From positions 1 to 16,622 of the forward strand of contig DHMZ01000094.1 of NCBI GenBank assembly GCA_002406055.1: 16,622 nucleotides of DNA, in the 5' to 3' direction. Positions 1 through 6,985 of this stretch are shown piece by piece (the stretch's first letter is position 1; each line of letters begins with the position of its first letter). The stretch comes from Spirochaetales bacterium UBA4629 (lineage in GTDB: Bacteria > Spirochaetota > Spirochaetia > Sphaerochaetales > Sphaerochaetaceae). The notes under the pieces are model-generated. The model searched no databases. It was given only the letters and a program-made list of their open reading frames with translations, and was not told the DNA's origin. The translations under genes were made by a program, and so were the position numbers.

Positions 1-149
1 GAAAGTAGACTAGTCTGACTACTTGAAATAAAAGGCTCAGTAAAGTATAGTCAATCTTGGTTTGGTCCCTTCTCTTGGTTGACTAGGGTCTCTTCTTTTG
101 ATAGACTTACAAACCGTTATATTCAAAAAGGATAATAGAGAGGTTTAAA
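1..149. other. Intergenic leader upstream of rpmF
   Basis: This stretch lies before the first complete gene. One frame is open for five codons to a TGA at 16-18 and could be the tail of an upstream gene, but that is too short to assign. It contains a perfect 10-base palindrome at 7-16 (AGACTAGTCT) and two imperfect copies of a TTGGTT...GGTC(C/T)CTTCT pattern around 56-96. No ribosomal-protein leader or riboswitch structure was recognised. Confidence 0.4.
79..107 (+). promoter_or_regulatory. Possible sigma-70-type promoter for rpmF-acpP-rnc
   Basis: TTGACT at 79-84 (5 of 6 to TTGACA) is followed after exactly 17 bases by TAGACT at 102-107 (4 of 6 to TATAAT). This would start transcription near 114 and leave a leader of about 35 bases before the rpmF ATG. 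The -10 is mediocre, and a TTGATA at 98-103 has only 14 bases to the next TATATT (118-123), so the assignment is tentative. Confidence 0.35.
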
Positions 150-335
150 ATGGCAACTCCTAAGTATAAAACATCAAAGTCTAGAGCAGCATCAAGAAAG
201 GCTGCAAACATGAAACTTAAGACTCCTAATCTTGTCGAATGCCAGACATGTGGCAACCTTATTCCTTCTCACCGCGTTTGCCCAAAGTGTGGCTATTATG
301 CTGGTAAGAGTGTTGTAGTTAAAGACGAGGAGTAA
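150..335 (+). CDS. rpmF: 50S ribosomal protein L32
   Basis: Bacterial L32, a small protein of the large ribosomal subunit. The 61-residue product has the usual layout: a basic N-terminal half rich in Lys, Arg, Ser and Ala, then a zinc-ribbon segment with two CxxC pairs (C-Q-T-C and C-P-K-C) separated by about ten residues. All four cysteines are present, so this is the zinc-binding form rather than the C-minus paralog made under zinc limitation. The ATG at 150 is preceded by GAGAGG at 138-143. It is the first gene of a tight operon with acpP and rnc. In many bacteria plsX and fab genes separate rpmF from acpP; here the two are adjacent, as in Treponema. Identification is secure from length, motif and context. 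Confidence 0.97.
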   Translation: MATPKYKTSKSRAASRKAANMKLKTPNLVECQTCGNLIPSHRVCPKCGYYAGKSVVVKDEE

Positions 336-338
336 AAG

Positions 339-581
339 ATGACAGAGGCTGAAGTATTTAATAAGGTAAAAAGTCTTGTTGTTGAGAAACTTCGCGTTGA
401 TCCAAGCAAGGTAACAATGGAAGCTTCTTTCCGCAAGGATTTAGGTGCAGATAGCCTAGATACTTACGACTTAGTATATGCCCTTCAGGATGAGACAGGT
501 GTTACAATCTCTGATGATGAAGCTAACACCTTTGAAACAGTTGGAGATGCAGTAAAGTACCTAATGAAGGAACTTAATTAA
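339..581 (+). CDS. acpP: Acyl carrier protein
   Basis: Carrier of growing acyl chains in type II fatty acid synthesis, acting in the cytosol. The 80-residue acidic protein has the phosphopantetheine attachment motif D-S-L-D at residues 38-41, with Ser39 as the modified residue, followed by helix II (TYDLVYAL) where the family normally has TVELVMAL. Length and four-helix pattern are typical of AcpP. The ATG at 339 lies three bases after the rpmF stop, and its Shine-Dalgarno GAGGAG is built from the last codons of rpmF, suggesting translational coupling. The rnc start follows one base after the acpP stop. No other fatty acid genes are in view, so the synthase genes must lie elsewhere. This is probably the main fatty acid ACP rather than a secondary-metabolite carrier, judged by its rpmF/rnc neighbours. 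Confidence 0.97.
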   Translation: MTEAEVFNKVKSLVVEKLRVDPSKVTMEASFRKDLGADSLDTYDLVYALQDETGVTISDDEANTFETVGDAVKYLMKELN

Positions 582-582
582 T

Positions 583-1356
583 TTGGCTTATTTCAGTGCT
601 AAGGCTCCCGCTCTTACTAGTGAAAGAGAAAGGGAGCTTGTTTCTTTTCAAAAGGAACATGGTTTAAATTTTCATAATATTGAACTATTAAATTTGGCTT
701 TCACCCACACATCATTTGCTAATGAAATAAAGGGTGGTGTTGATAACAACGAGAGGCTTGAGTTTTTAGGCGATGCTGTTCTTGATTTAGTAACAGCAGA
801 ATACTTGTTTGAAAATTATTACGGAAAATACCATGAAGGTGAGTTCTCAAAGATAAAAGCCATTGTTGTAAGTGAAGACTCGCTGAGTGAAATTGCGTCG
901 AGAATGGGATTTGAACGTTTTCTTTTGATTGGAAAGGGAGAGAAAAGCCAAGGTGGTGGAACAAAGAAAGCCATTCAAGCAGATAGCATGGAGGCTGTTA
1001 TTGCTGCTATATATCTTGATAGTGGTCTTAATAAAGCAAGGGAATTCATTCTTTCTTTTATTCCATGGCAGATAGAGAATGTACTTAAGAATAAGGTCTC
1101 TTATAAGGACTATAAAACGAAGCTCCAAGAGTACTATCAAAAGAAAAAAGGAAAGGTCCCACAGTACAATCTTATCTCTCAAATTGGGCCTGACCATGAT
1201 CAAGTTTTCACTGTTACAGTCTCTTTGGAGGGGAAGATCTATGGCCCGGCAAAGGGAAAGAGCAAAAAGCACGCAGAGCAAAATGCTGCGCGTGAGGCTT
1301 TAATCCATCTTGGCCTTGAACCTAATAATACTGACGATATTAAATTTCGTGATTAA
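583..1356 (+). CDS. rnc: Ribonuclease III
   Basis: Double-strand-specific endoribonuclease that processes pre-rRNA and structured mRNAs. The 257-residue protein has the RNase III signature NERLEFLGD at 56-64, including the metal-binding Glu60 and Asp64. The second acidic pair is Asp134 and Glu137 in the ADSMEA segment, so the active site is complete. A C-terminal double-stranded RNA-binding domain runs from about 176 to 247 and ends in the usual KKHAEQNAAREAL helix. The start is TTG at 583, two bases after the acpP stop TAA at 579-581, with AAGGA at 567-571 as ribosome binding site. No ATG lies nearby upstream, and the N-terminal region up to the first helix fits the family. The stop overlaps the convergent cca gene by 17 bases. 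The weak TTG start should lower synthesis relative to acpP, which suits an enzyme needed in small amounts. Confidence 0.96.
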   Translation: MAYFSAKAPALTSERERELVSFQKEHGLNFHNIELLNLAFTHTSFANEIKGGVDNNERLEFLGDAVLDLVTAEYLFENYYGKYHEGEFSKIKAIVVSEDSLSEIASRMGFERFLLIGKGEKSQGGGTKKAIQADSMEAVIAAIYLDSGLNKAREFILSFIPWQIENVLKNKVSYKDYKTKLQEYYQKKKGKVPQYNLISQIGPDHDQVFTVTVSLEGKIYGPAKGKSKKHAEQNAAREALIHLGLEPNNTDDIKFRD

Positions 1357-2560
1357 GCCATTCTTTGGCCAAATCTAAGAGGTTTTCTTTGTTGTTTATC
1401 TCTGGTTTCTCAATTACGCAATCTAATAAATAATTTAAGCAAGCGCCCATTAGTGGGCCTTTTTTTATAAATGGTGCTAGGTCTTCACCGTTAATAGCTA
1501 AATCTGAGATAAAGAGAGGAGGTCTTCTCTTTACTTCGTCTAGTATTTTCTTTTCTGCCTTTAAGAGCTCTTTATTGTTGTTCCTTAGAATCTTATTAGC
1601 TTCAAAGATAGGAGAGAGCAAGGCGGGGCCATATTTCTTTATAAACAGTCTAATCTCTTTATCAGACATGTTGGGCGTAATGTCATAAAAGAGAGAAGAA
1701 TGAATAAGAAGAACTTCCTTTGTTTCTTTATTTGAAGATTTAAAAACTTTGAGTATTCTCCTTACTTCGTTATTATCTAAAGATGAAAAGAGTAGGGCAT
1801 AACGAGCAGAAATAGGGAGCTTCTTCTCCTCTGAAGTATCTAAGGCTTCATAGATAGAGTCTGATAAAGTAAGAGAAGGGATAATCTCATTAATAAGCAT
1901 TGTCTCTTCTGCATATCTTAAGCCCTTTGATGGATAGGAAGAGAGAAGAGTTTTGTCTAACTCTTCCTTTACTCTTTCAATAGACACCTTCTTTATATTC
2001 TCATGCAAAAGAAGAATCGCTTTTTTTGTTTTATCTTCGATAGTAAAGCCAAGCTTGGAAGAGAATCTGCAGGCTCTGAGCATCCTTAGTGCATCTTCTT
2101 TAAAGCGTTCTTTTGCATCTCCTATTGCCCTTATAGTTTTCTTTTCTAAGTCGGATAGTCCTGAGTTTTTATCAATTATTTCACCAGTTGATATATCTAC
2201 AGCAAGGGCATTAATGGTGAAATCTCTTCTTTTTAAATCTTCATCTAAAGAGCGAATGAACTCAACTTTATCAGGATGACGAGAATCTGAATAATCACTT
2301 TCAGTTCGGAATGTAGTTACTTCATAGCTTTCGTTTTTATACAAAATAGTTACAGTTCCGTGCTTTATTCCTGTGTCGATAGTATGACGAAACATTCTCT
2401 TTACTTCCTCAGGAAGAGCTGGAGATGTTAAGTCGTAGTCATGATTCTCTTTTTTTAATATGTAGTCACGTACAGCTCCACCTACAAGATAGAGCTTAAA
2501 GTTGTTTTTACTGAATATCGACGCAATCTCTATTAAGTTTTTTGGAGAAGGATAAAGCAT
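1340..2560 (-). CDS. cca: tRNA nucleotidyltransferase (CCA-adding enzyme / poly(A) polymerase family)
   Basis: Class II nucleotidyltransferase that adds or repairs the 3' CCA end of tRNAs. The 406-residue protein has, in order: the motif A region LYLVGGAVRD at 23-32 with the metal-binding DYD at 41-43; motif C RRDFTINALAVD at 111-122; and the EDALRMLRACRF segment at 155-166, which covers the region that selects CTP and ATP. The C-terminal helical half is less conserved and binds tRNA. Only one such gene is visible, so it probably adds all three nucleotides, but split CC-adding and A-adding enzymes exist and sequence reading alone does not exclude one of these. The ATG at 2558-2560 has no Shine-Dalgarno sequence. 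Its 3' end overlaps rnc tail to tail by 17 bases with no terminator between them, so the two transcripts must run into each other. Confidence 0.92.
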   Translation of the reverse strand: MLYPSPKNLIEIASIFSKNNFKLYLVGGAVRDYILKKENHDYDLTSPALPEEVKRMFRHTIDTGIKHGTVTILYKNESYEVTTFRTESDYSDSRHPDKVEFIRSLDEDLKRRDFTINALAVDISTGEIIDKNSGLSDLEKKTIRAIGDAKERFKEDALRMLRACRFSSKLGFTIEDKTKKAILLLHENIKKVSIERVKEELDKTLLSSYPSKGLRYAEETMLINEIIPSLTLSDSIYEALDTSEEKKLPISARYALLFSSLDNNEVRRILKVFKSSNKETKEVLLIHSSLFYDITPNMSDKEIRLFIKKYGPALLSPIFEANKILRNNNKELLKAEKKILDEVKRRPPLFISDLAINGEDLAPFIKKGPLMGACLNYLLDCVIEKPEINNKENLLDLAKEWLNHEI

Positions 2561-2580
2561 AAAAATAATATATCATTAAC

Positions 2581-2609
2581 ATTATTCTTTTGGTAGGCAG
2601 GCTCTTCAA
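2581..2609 (-). promoter_or_regulatory. Predicted sigma-70-type promoter of cca
   Basis: On the minus strand TTGAAG (2609-2604) and AATAAT (2586-2581, 5 of 6 to TATAAT) are separated by exactly 17 bases. Transcription would begin near 2574, leaving a leader of only about 14 bases without a Shine-Dalgarno sequence before the cca ATG. The -35 forms one outer arm of the inverted repeat at 2604-2645. Confidence 0.5.
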
Positions 2610-2645
2610 TCTCTATGAGAGTTCTCATAAGCTCTTTTATTGAAG
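2604..2645. repeat. Nested inverted repeat between cca and ileS
   Basis: Two inverted repeats share one centre. The inner one is TATGAGA (2614-2620) / TCTCATA (2623-2629) with two bases between the arms. The outer one is CTTCAAT (2604-2610) / ATTGAAG (2639-2645). The outer left arm contains the -35 of the cca promoter. It could be a protein-binding operator for the divergent genes or a remnant hairpin. Lack of a T run after it argues against a terminator. Confidence 0.45.
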
Positions 2646-2698
2646 GTGGAAGATTATCTAGAATTAAAGAACCTATTAAAGATTAATATCTATTACCC

Positions 2699-2727
2699 TT
2701 GAGAAGGATAAGGTAAATTCTTACAAT
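2699..2727 (+). promoter_or_regulatory. Predicted sigma-70-type promoter of the ileS operon
   Basis: TTGAGA at 2699-2704 and TACAAT at 2722-2727 each match consensus at 5 of 6 positions and are exactly 17 bases apart. Transcription would start near 2734, giving a leader of about 20 bases that contains the ribosome binding site AGGAGA at 2741-2746. Such a short leader leaves no room for a T-box or other riboswitch. Just upstream, ATTAAAGA occurs twice (2663-2670 and 2675-2682), a 12-base spaced direct repeat. Confidence 0.6.
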
Positions 2728-2753
2728 AGAAGGTAACGCTAGGAGAAACAAAG

Positions 2754-5700
2754 ATGTTTAAACCAGTAACAAATAAAGTTGACTTTCCTAAAGAAGAAGA
2801 GAAAGTACTGAAGTTTTGGACTGATAACAAGATTTATGAAAAATCTGTAGAAAATCGTCCAGCTGATAATGAATATGTTTTCTATGATGGACCTCCGTTC
2901 GCAACAGGCTTACCTCATTTTGGTCATATTTTACCTGGAACAATTAAAGATGCTATTCCTCGTTACCAATCAATGAAGGGCCATAGAGTTATTAGACGTT
3001 TTGGATGGGACTGTCACGGCTTACCTGTAGAAGCTGAGATGGAGAAAACAATTGGTGTATCTGGTCATAGCAATATTGTTAACTATGGCGTTGCTAAGTT
3101 TAACGAAGAATGCAGAAGCATTGTTCTTCGTTATACATCTGAATGGAAAAAGGCAATTACTCGTACAGGAAGATGGGTTGATTTTGATAATGGCTACAGA
3201 ACCATGGATAAAAATTACATGGAATCTGTTTGGTGGGTATTTAAGACTCTCTATGAAAAGGGATTAATCTACGAAGGTTATAACGTCTTACCTTATTCAC
3301 CTCTTCTTGCGTCCCCTCTATCAAATATGGAGGTATCTCTTGGTGGATACAGAGATGTAGTTGATCAGGCTGTTACTGTAAGATTCAAAATTGAAGGAGA
3401 AGAAAATTCATACTTCCTTGCTTGGACAACAACACCTTGGACCCTTCCATCTAACCTTGCTCTGGCAGTTGGTCCAGATATTGATTATGTTGAAGTTGAA
3501 GATGAAGACGATAAGTGTCACTACTATCTTGCTGAACATCTACTAAATAAGTATTACAAAGATGGCAAAGGATGTCGTATTGTCCGTACTGTCAAGGGTA
3601 ATGACCTTGTTGGCATGCGCTATGAACCTCTATTCCCATTCTTTAGCGAATTAAAGGAGAAGGGTGCTTTTCAGGTTGTAACAGCTGATTACGTTACAAC
3701 TGAAGATGGTTGTGGTATTGTTCATACAGCTAGTGGCTTTGGTGAGGACGACTACAAGACAATGAAGAGTAAGATTCCTCAGTGTCCTGTTGTTTGTCCA
3801 GTAGATGAAGAATGTAGGTTTACCGATCCTGTTACACCTTGGAAGGGCATTTTTGTCAAGGATGCAGACAAGTCAATCATCGAATGGCTAAAGGCAAACG
3901 GAAAGCTTGTAAAGAGAGAGAACTATCTCCACTCATATCCTTTCTGCTATAGAACAGGTAAGCCTCTTATTTATAAAGCAATGTCTTGCTGGTTTGTTAA
4001 TGTTCAGAAGATTAAGGAGACAATGCTCAAGTGTAACGATCAAATTACTTGGGTTCCTGAACATATTAAGTATGGTAGATTTGGCAAGTGGCTTGAAGGT
4101 GCAAGAGACTGGGCTATCAGCCGAAATAGATTCTGGGGTAACCCAATTCCAATTTGGAAGTGCGACGGCTCTAACTACATTGAAGTAATCGGCTCTGTTA
4201 AAGAACTTGAGGAGAAGTGTGGTCAGAAGGTCGAAGATTTGCATAAGCATTTTGTCGATAATCTTACTTGGCCAAGCCCAGATGGAAAGGGAACAATGCG
4301 CCGTATTCCAGATATCTTCGACTGCTGGTTTGAGTCTGGTTCTATGCCATATGCTCAGCAGCACTATCCATTTGAAAATAAGGATAAATGGGATCAGCTC
4401 TTCCCTGCAGATTTCATCAATGAAGGTTTGGATCAGACACGTGGTTGGTTCTATTCTCTAACAGTTCTTGCTGCTGCTTTATTTGGCAAGCCTGCATTTG
4501 AGCACTGTATCGTATCTGGAATAGTACTTGCTGAAGATGGCTCAAAAATGAGTAAGAGTAAGCGTAATTACACCGATCCAATGGAGGTTGTAGATCGCTA
4601 TGGTGCTGATGCTTTACGTTTTGCTTTAATTAACTCTAACTTAGTTAAAGCTGACGATATGAAGTATAGTGATGATGTTGTTAAGGATGTCTTAAAGAGC
4701 CTTCTTATTCCTCTTTGGAACGCATACTCTTTCTTTGTTACATATGCAAATATTGATGGCTATGAACCAAGTACTACAGCAACAAAGGATCTTAAAAATC
4801 CTCTTGATAAGTGGATTATCAGTGATCTAGAAGCATTAATTGAAAAGGCAACAAATGGCTTCGATAACTATCAGATTCAGGAAGCTACAGAAGCTGTTGT
4901 TTCTTTCATAGATGATCTTAATAACTGGTACATTAGAAGAAGTAGACGTAGATTCTGGCGCAGTGAGAACGATAGCGATAAGAAAGATGCTTATAACACA
5001 CTCTACAGAGTTCTTCTAACAGTTTGTAAGGTATCAGCTCCAATGATTCCTTTTGTTACTGAGACTATCTATCAGAACCTCAGAACAGAAGATATGCCTC
5101 TCTCTGTACATCTATGCGATTATCCAGAGTATAACAAGGATGAAAGAGACAAAGAAAAAGAAGAAGAGATGAGACTCGTAATGAAGGCCGTTGAGATGGG
5201 AAGAGCTCTCAGAGCATCTTCTAATCTCAAGATTAGACAGCCTTTAAAAGAGTTTATTGTTGTAAGCAGAAATAAGAGTGTTAGAGATATCCTCTTCAAA
5301 GATGTCGACATCCTCAAAGAAGAACTTAACGTTAAAGATGTTCTTGTTAGAGAAAATGAAGCAGATCTTGTCTCTTATTCTGCAAAGGCAAACTTCAAGG
5401 TTCTTGGAAGTAAGCTTGGCAAGAGCATGAAGGAAGTTGCTTCCCTTATCCAGGCTCTTGATGGCGAAAAAATCGAGAGTATTTTAGAAGGAAAGCCTCT
5501 AAAGCTAAAGTATTCAGAAGGTGAAATTGAGATTACAGAAAGAGACCTTGTAATCCAGAGAAGCGAAAAAGAGCATGTTAAGGTTCTAAACGAAGGAGAT
5601 TTAACTGTAGGTTACGATACAGAAGTAACTGAAGAGCTTCTCCTTGAAGGAATTGCACGTGATTTAGTTAGACTTGTTCAGACAGAAAGAAAGGATCTTG

Positions 5701-5888
5701 GCTTTGATGTAGCAGATCACATTTCTCTTACAGTTTGGGGAGATGATACATTCAATAAGGCTGCTTCTAGCTTTGAGAATTTCATTAGTAAGGAAACATT
5801 GGCTTCTAAGTTTGCTATTAAGGAAAATGATGGAAAGAAGGCTGAAATAGCAGACAAGGGTGTTTCTGTAAAGGTTGAAAAGATTTAA
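2754..5888 (+). CDS. ileS: Isoleucyl-tRNA synthetase, eukaryote-like type
   Basis: Class I aminoacyl-tRNA synthetase that charges tRNA-Ile with isoleucine. The 1044-residue protein has the HIGH-type motif HFGH at 55-58 within PPFATGLPHFGH and KMSKS at 598-602. The inserted editing domain that removes misactivated valine is recognisable from WTTTPWTLPSN (from 224) and GCGIVHTASGFGEDD (319-333). At over 1000 residues it is longer than the roughly 930-residue common bacterial enzyme, and its C-terminus lacks the cysteine zinc motif of that type. Both features place it in the eukaryote-like (IleS2) clade found in Treponema and Borrelia, members of which are typically insensitive to mupirocin. Start ATG at 2754 follows AGGAGA at 2741-2746. 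It leads an operon with a lipoprotein gene, an fmdB-like gene and trpS, so two synthetases are probably made from one transcript. Confidence 0.97.
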   Translation: MFKPVTNKVDFPKEEEKVLKFWTDNKIYEKSVENRPADNEYVFYDGPPFATGLPHFGHILPGTIKDAIPRYQSMKGHRVIRRFGWDCHGLPVEAEMEKTIGVSGHSNIVNYGVAKFNEECRSIVLRYTSEWKKAITRTGRWVDFDNGYRTMDKNYMESVWWVFKTLYEKGLIYEGYNVLPYSPLLASPLSNMEVSLGGYRDVVDQAVTVRFKIEGEENSYFLAWTTTPWTLPSNLALAVGPDIDYVEVEDEDDKCHYYLAEHLLNKYYKDGKGCRIVRTVKGNDLVGMRYEPLFPFFSELKEKGAFQVVTADYVTTEDGCGIVHTASGFGEDDYKTMKSKIPQCPVVCPVDEECRFTDPVTPWKGIFVKDADKSIIEWLKANGKLVKRENYLHSYPFCYRTGKPLIYKAMSCWFVNVQKIKETMLKCNDQITWVPEHIKYGRFGKWLEGARDWAISRNRFWGNPIPIWKCDGSNYIEVIGSVKELEEKCGQKVEDLHKHFVDNLTWPSPDGKGTMRRIPDIFDCWFESGSMPYAQQHYPFENKDKWDQLFPADFINEGLDQTRGWFYSLTVLAAALFGKPAFEHCIVSGIVLAEDGSKMSKSKRNYTDPMEVVDRYGADALRFALINSNLVKADDMKYSDDVVKDVLKSLLIPLWNAYSFFVTYANIDGYEPSTTATKDLKNPLDKWIISDLEALIEKATNGFDNYQIQEATEAVVSFIDDLNNWYIRRSRRRFWRSENDSDKKDAYNTLYRVLLTVCKVSAPMIPFVTETIYQNLRTEDMPLSVHLCDYPEYNKDERDKEKEEEMRLVMKAVEMGRALRASSNLKIRQPLKEFIVVSRNKSVRDILFKDVDILKEELNVKDVLVRENEADLVSYSAKANFKVLGSKLGKSMKEVASLIQALDGEKIESILEGKPLKLKYSEGEIEITERDLVIQRSEKEHVKVLNEGDLTVGYDTEVTEELLLEGIARDLVRLVQTERKDLGFDVADHISLTVWGDDTFNKAASSFENFISKETLASKFAIKENDGKKAEIADKGVSVKVEKI

Positions 5889-5890
5889 AA

Positions 5891-6763
5891 ATGAAAAAAG
5901 TCTATCTCCTTCTTATTTTAATTCTCATATTGCTCTCTTCTTGTGTACATAAGACTCCTTTTGTTGATGAGTATTATTATCAAGCACTTGGAGAGAGTGG
6001 AGAGATAGTTGTAACAACAGATGTTGAGAAGATCAAAGAAGGAGATTTAGACGAAATTCTTGATACTAGCATAAAAGAGAATTCTTTTGTAAAGAAAGCA
6101 ACGAGAGTCTCTTTGTCTCTTCTTCCAAATGATGAAGATGAGAGTTATGTTACTAGTGGTGCTATAGAGGGTAATATTTCTTCTTTTATGACTAACACAG
6201 CACTTGGACTCTCTAGCTCATTCAAAAAACAAAAAGAAGAAAAGATAAAGTGGTACAGCGATAGCAATATTAGTCTCTACTCACCACAAAACGGAGTGCT
6301 TCTTTTCACAGATGGAAGCTTTCCTGAGCTTTTTAAGCGCTCTTATACAGAGCGACGAATGCTCATAGATGATGAGACAGCAGAGCTAATGGCATCGAGT
6401 GCTTTTTCTTTATATGTCTTTGAGCCACAAACTCTTATAGATCTAGGCTTTGATATTACCCAAGCTGTTATTGATGAAATAACGCAAACTTGTCTACTTT
6501 TTAATAATCGAAGTGGAGTATTGACACTTTCTGGCTATATAAATACAACAAGCGTAGGCACAGCTAGAGCACTAAATACTCTCTTTCGTAATCAGTTAGT
6601 ACAAAGCATAAGGCGAAGTGGTGAAAGCTTAAATACAAAGGCTCTAGCTGGTATTTTTACAACAGATGATAGTACTGTTTTGATTGATGACTATCCTCTT
6701 TCTGGCGAAATGAAAGAGAAGGCCCAAGAAATTCTTTCGAAAGGTCTAGGAGGATTATTATAA
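5891..6763 (+). CDS. Putative lipoprotein of unknown function
   Basis: The product was not recognised as a member of a named family. The 290-residue protein begins with a lipoprotein signal: MKK, a run of Leu and Ile, then the lipobox L-S-S-C with Cys18 as the predicted lipidated residue. The mature part is hydrophilic, rich in Ser, Thr, Glu and Asp, with no further membrane segment and no catalytic motif that can be named. It presumably faces the periplasm or is anchored in the outer membrane; spirochetes encode many such proteins. The ATG comes two bases after the ileS stop, without a strong Shine-Dalgarno sequence, suggesting translational coupling to ileS. Its TAA overlaps the next ATG by one base. 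Why a lipoprotein sits between two synthetase genes cannot be told from the sequence. Confidence 0.8.
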   Translation: MKKVYLLLILILILLSSCVHKTPFVDEYYYQALGESGEIVVTTDVEKIKEGDLDEILDTSIKENSFVKKATRVSLSLLPNDEDESYVTSGAIEGNISSFMTNTALGLSSSFKKQKEEKIKWYSDSNISLYSPQNGVLLFTDGSFPELFKRSYTERRMLIDDETAELMASSAFSLYVFEPQTLIDLGFDITQAVIDEITQTCLLFNNRSGVLTLSGYINTTSVGTARALNTLFRNQLVQSIRRSGESLNTKALAGIFTTDDSTVLIDDYPLSGEMKEKAQEILSKGLGGLL

Positions 6764-6984
6764 TGCCAATTTATTCTTATAAATGTTCTTCTTGCGGTCA
6801 CTCTTATGATGCAATGAAGGACTTTGAGGATGCAGATAAGGATGATGTTTGTCCTCTTTGCGGGGCTAAAGCTAAGAGGGTTATTGCAGAACCAGGAGCT
6901 GTAATATATAAAGGTAGTGGCTACTATTGTACAGATCACCCACATTCAAGTGGATGCAATTGTAGCGGATGCAAAGGAAAATAA
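6763..6984 (+). CDS. FmdB-family zinc ribbon protein
   Basis: Small protein of the FmdB/CxxC_CxxC_SSSS family, named after a putative regulator of formamidase genes in Methylophilus; the general role is unknown. The 73-residue product starts with MPIYSYKC, typical of the family, and has a zinc ribbon with C-S-S-C at 8-11 and C-P-L-C at 30-33, followed by a GAKAKRVI strand. The C-terminus is unusual in holding four more cysteines and two histidines (from YYCTDHPH to GCKGK), which may bind a second metal ion. The ATG overlaps the lipoprotein stop as TAATG, with an ideal AGGAGG at 6748-6753. trpS begins two bases after its stop. Confidence 0.85.
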   Translation: MPIYSYKCSSCGHSYDAMKDFEDADKDDVCPLCGAKAKRVIAEPGAVIYKGSGYYCTDHPHSSGCNCSGCKGK

Positions 6985-6985
6985 G

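Noticed and set aside
1..18. Five open codons ending in TGA as the tail of an upstream gene
   Set aside because: Too short to identify; any random sequence could show this.
847..1281. Long minus-strand open frames within rnc, cca, ileS and other genes
   Set aside because: They are antisense to conserved genes, have no ribosome binding sites or recognisable motifs, and are composition-driven shadows.
2728..2753. T-box or other riboswitch controlling ileS or trpS
   Set aside because: The predicted ileS leader is about 20 bases and trpS has no separate leader, so no such structure fits.
6917..6985. Upstream in-frame ATG that would lengthen TrpRS by 23 residues
   Set aside because: It lies inside the fmdB-like gene, adds sequence unrelated to the family, and the ATG at 6986 has a well-placed AAAGGA.
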